64,000 nucleotides of DNA, taken from assembly GCA_016859345.1 (NCBI GenBank), contig CM029121.1, forward strand, positions 1,831,329-1,895,328, written 5' to 3'. This document shows, one piece after another, positions 62,435 through 64,000 of this stretch. The DNA comes from Istiophorus platypterus. Its lineage: Eukaryota > Chordata > Actinopteri > Istiophoriformes > Istiophoridae. The notes beneath the pieces are model-generated. The model saw only the letters and a program-made list of their open reading frames with translations, was not told the DNA's origin and made no database searches. Both the position numbers and the translations under genes were made by a program. Numbering within the stretch: the stretch's first letter is position 1; the number at the start of each line of letters is the position of its first letter.

Positions 62435-63630
62435 TACAGTTGAATGCAAAGGTTTGGTCATCTGCGGACAAATGACAGATTTTGTTGAGTTTTGAAGAAA
62501 ATGAAGAAAACAAATAGACATTAAAATTATCCTTTCTTCAAATCTTAATGCTCTATAACTTTTTATATCATGAACTTAAAAAAAGAGAAAAAGCTAAGAG
62601 TCTTTCTATTCTTGATTTAGGAATCTTCACACACTCTTCCTGCAGATCACCTCATATTCTGAAATATTTTTAGGCTGACTTGCACAAAGCATGTTTAAGA
62701 TCTTCCCACAGATTTTCAGCGATGTTCAGGTCAGATGACTGTGGGGGCCACTCCAGAAGCTTCAGCTTGTGTTTCTCTAAGTAGTCCAAGGTGGATTTTG
62801 AAGTCATATTTGGTGGAATAAATTCTTGTAGTGCAGTGTTTCCTGTGCCACTCGCTTCCACATAACCCAAAAGAATGTTTCCACCCTCTTGCTTAACAGT
62901 TGGCAATGTTGCTCCTTTTTTCCTCCAAACACACCATTGGCTGGTGTGGACAAAGAGCTCAGTTTTACCTTCATCTGTCCAGAGCACCTGTTTCCAGAAT
63001 AACTCTGGCTGATCCAGATGTTGCTTTGCAGACTGCATCAACGCTGCCCAGTGGAACGGGGCACCACTGCTCCTGTGTCAGCTAAACCTTCCTTTAGCTC
63101 CTCTGCAGTCTTGCAGGGTTTTGCTTCTTTTGCTTTGTCTGCAGCAGACCAGCAGTTTCATCTGAAAGTTAAAGATCTTCTCTTGACTTTCATGATTCCC
63201 CTTAAAAGCCATTTCTTAGACAGTGGAAATATTAAGCTGGAATCACTTTGATAACTGCCTCTCCTGCATTATAGGCATCAATTAGCTTTATTTTTCCATC
63301 TTCGGTCAGTTGATCAGAGCAGCCCAGGCCTGTTGAGTGAATGTTGACTTTGGAGAGTCTGAGAAGTTATCAGCTCAGGAATTGTCATAAGCTGATAATT
63401 CCTGAAGACAATTCTTGACTAACCTCACAAATCCTAAAAAGTCAATTAAGATGTAACAATTTAATGAAGTTTTGAGGGTTATTTTCTACTTTTTAAGTTC
63501 ATGATATAAAAAGTAACATGGATTAAAATTTGAAAAAGGGCAATTTGTTAATGTCTGTCTGCTTCGGAGGCTTCAATAACATCTTTTAACTTCAAAAATC
63601 AACAGAATGTGTAATTTGCATCCAACTGTA
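62435..63630 (-). mobile_element. Near full-length but dead Tc1-like transposon
   Basis: The ends TACAGTTGAATGCAAA and TTTGCATCCAACTGTA are inverted repeats with one mismatch, bounded by TA. The minus-strand frame at 62670-63041 encodes part of a transposase: FWKQVLWTDEGKTELF, a GGNILLGYVEASGTG segment and WPPQSSDLNIAENLWEDL. The 'DNDPKH' catalytic segment between the last two is missing, and upstream frames are broken. The ends and length (1196 bp) suit a Tc1 element. Confidence 0.85.
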
Positions 63631-64000
63631 TTATAAAGTGATCCTATTTGCAAATCTCTTGTTGTAGTATATGGTTTTCTTAAATCCATCCCAGGCTCCA
63701 TTCAGTGTGACTGTTAGAGAGAAGCAGCAGCAATAAAGTTAGCAAAGTGATACTGATATGAAAGAAAAAAACATGAAGCCCTTTGTTCTCTAGTATGATC
63801 TCTCACACATGGAAAATGATGTAGTGTTTCTAAGAAAGAGATAACAATATTGATTACAGTTTTAACATGTTAGCTGATTGGGGGAATGTGCACTTTTGAA
63901 CTGGCTACTGTCATGTGTGTAATGCACAGACATCCTTGTGTTTATGTATGGGGAATGGTGTATGCATTGTGCACATTTATACATGTTGCCCCTGGAATTT
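63631..64000. other. Right edge, nothing recognised
   Basis: No exon or repeat recognised. Confidence 0.5.

Noticed and set aside
62670..63041. Active transposase gene
   Set aside because: The DNDPKH-type catalytic segment is missing and flanking frames are broken, so it is a fossil.
58220..64000. Further 5' anoctamin exons
   Set aside because: I searched for the expected WDLTGFEEE and HWKRKQ regions on the minus strand and saw none. They must lie beyond the window.

Overview
The window looks like nuclear DNA from a ray-finned (teleost) fish. The genes are intron-rich with GT-AG splice sites. There are many long CA/GT, TA and TAA microsatellites, and at least ten degenerate Tc1/mariner-type DNA transposons of the kinds common in teleosts, plus a LINE reverse-transcriptase fragment. 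No bacterial, organellar, tRNA, rRNA or CRISPR features were seen.

Layout. 1-6166: intergenic, with microsatellites and a 33-bp minisatellite. 6167-8989 (minus): a complete five-exon olfactomedin-4-like gene of 472 codons. 8990-13405: a 4.4-kb divergent intergenic region with two interspersed-repeat relics. 13406-17101 (plus): a second complete olfactomedin-4-like gene, seven exons and 459 codons. 17102-25603: intergenic, with a TA microsatellite, an unassigned interspersed repeat and one unassigned 266-codon open frame. 25604-58219 (minus): the last twelve exons (505 codons) of an anoctamin closest to ANO1/TMEM16A. They run from the first intracellular loop to the stop, and the 5' half lies beyond the right edge. 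58220-64000: upstream intron of that gene, with a 100-bp dispersed repeat pair and a Tc1-like element with recognisable ends.

The two olfactomedin genes are head-to-head paralogues coding for secreted glycoproteins with a coiled-coil N-terminus and a C-terminal olfactomedin domain. In one, the whole domain sits in a single exon. In the other it is split by two extra introns. The anoctamin codes for a calcium-activated chloride channel, and all six calcium-ligand positions of the family are present.

The most notable feature is a near-perfect 1071-bp tandem duplication (45944-48085) inside the anoctamin gene. It doubles the 143-bp exon that carries two of the six calcium ligands. The copies of the exon are identical. 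Using both, or neither, shifts the frame to an early stop, so exactly one copy must be spliced in. Each copy has a long (TG)n tract just upstream of its 3' splice site. The duplication breakpoints fall in two different Tc1-like elements that share AAAATATGTTT.
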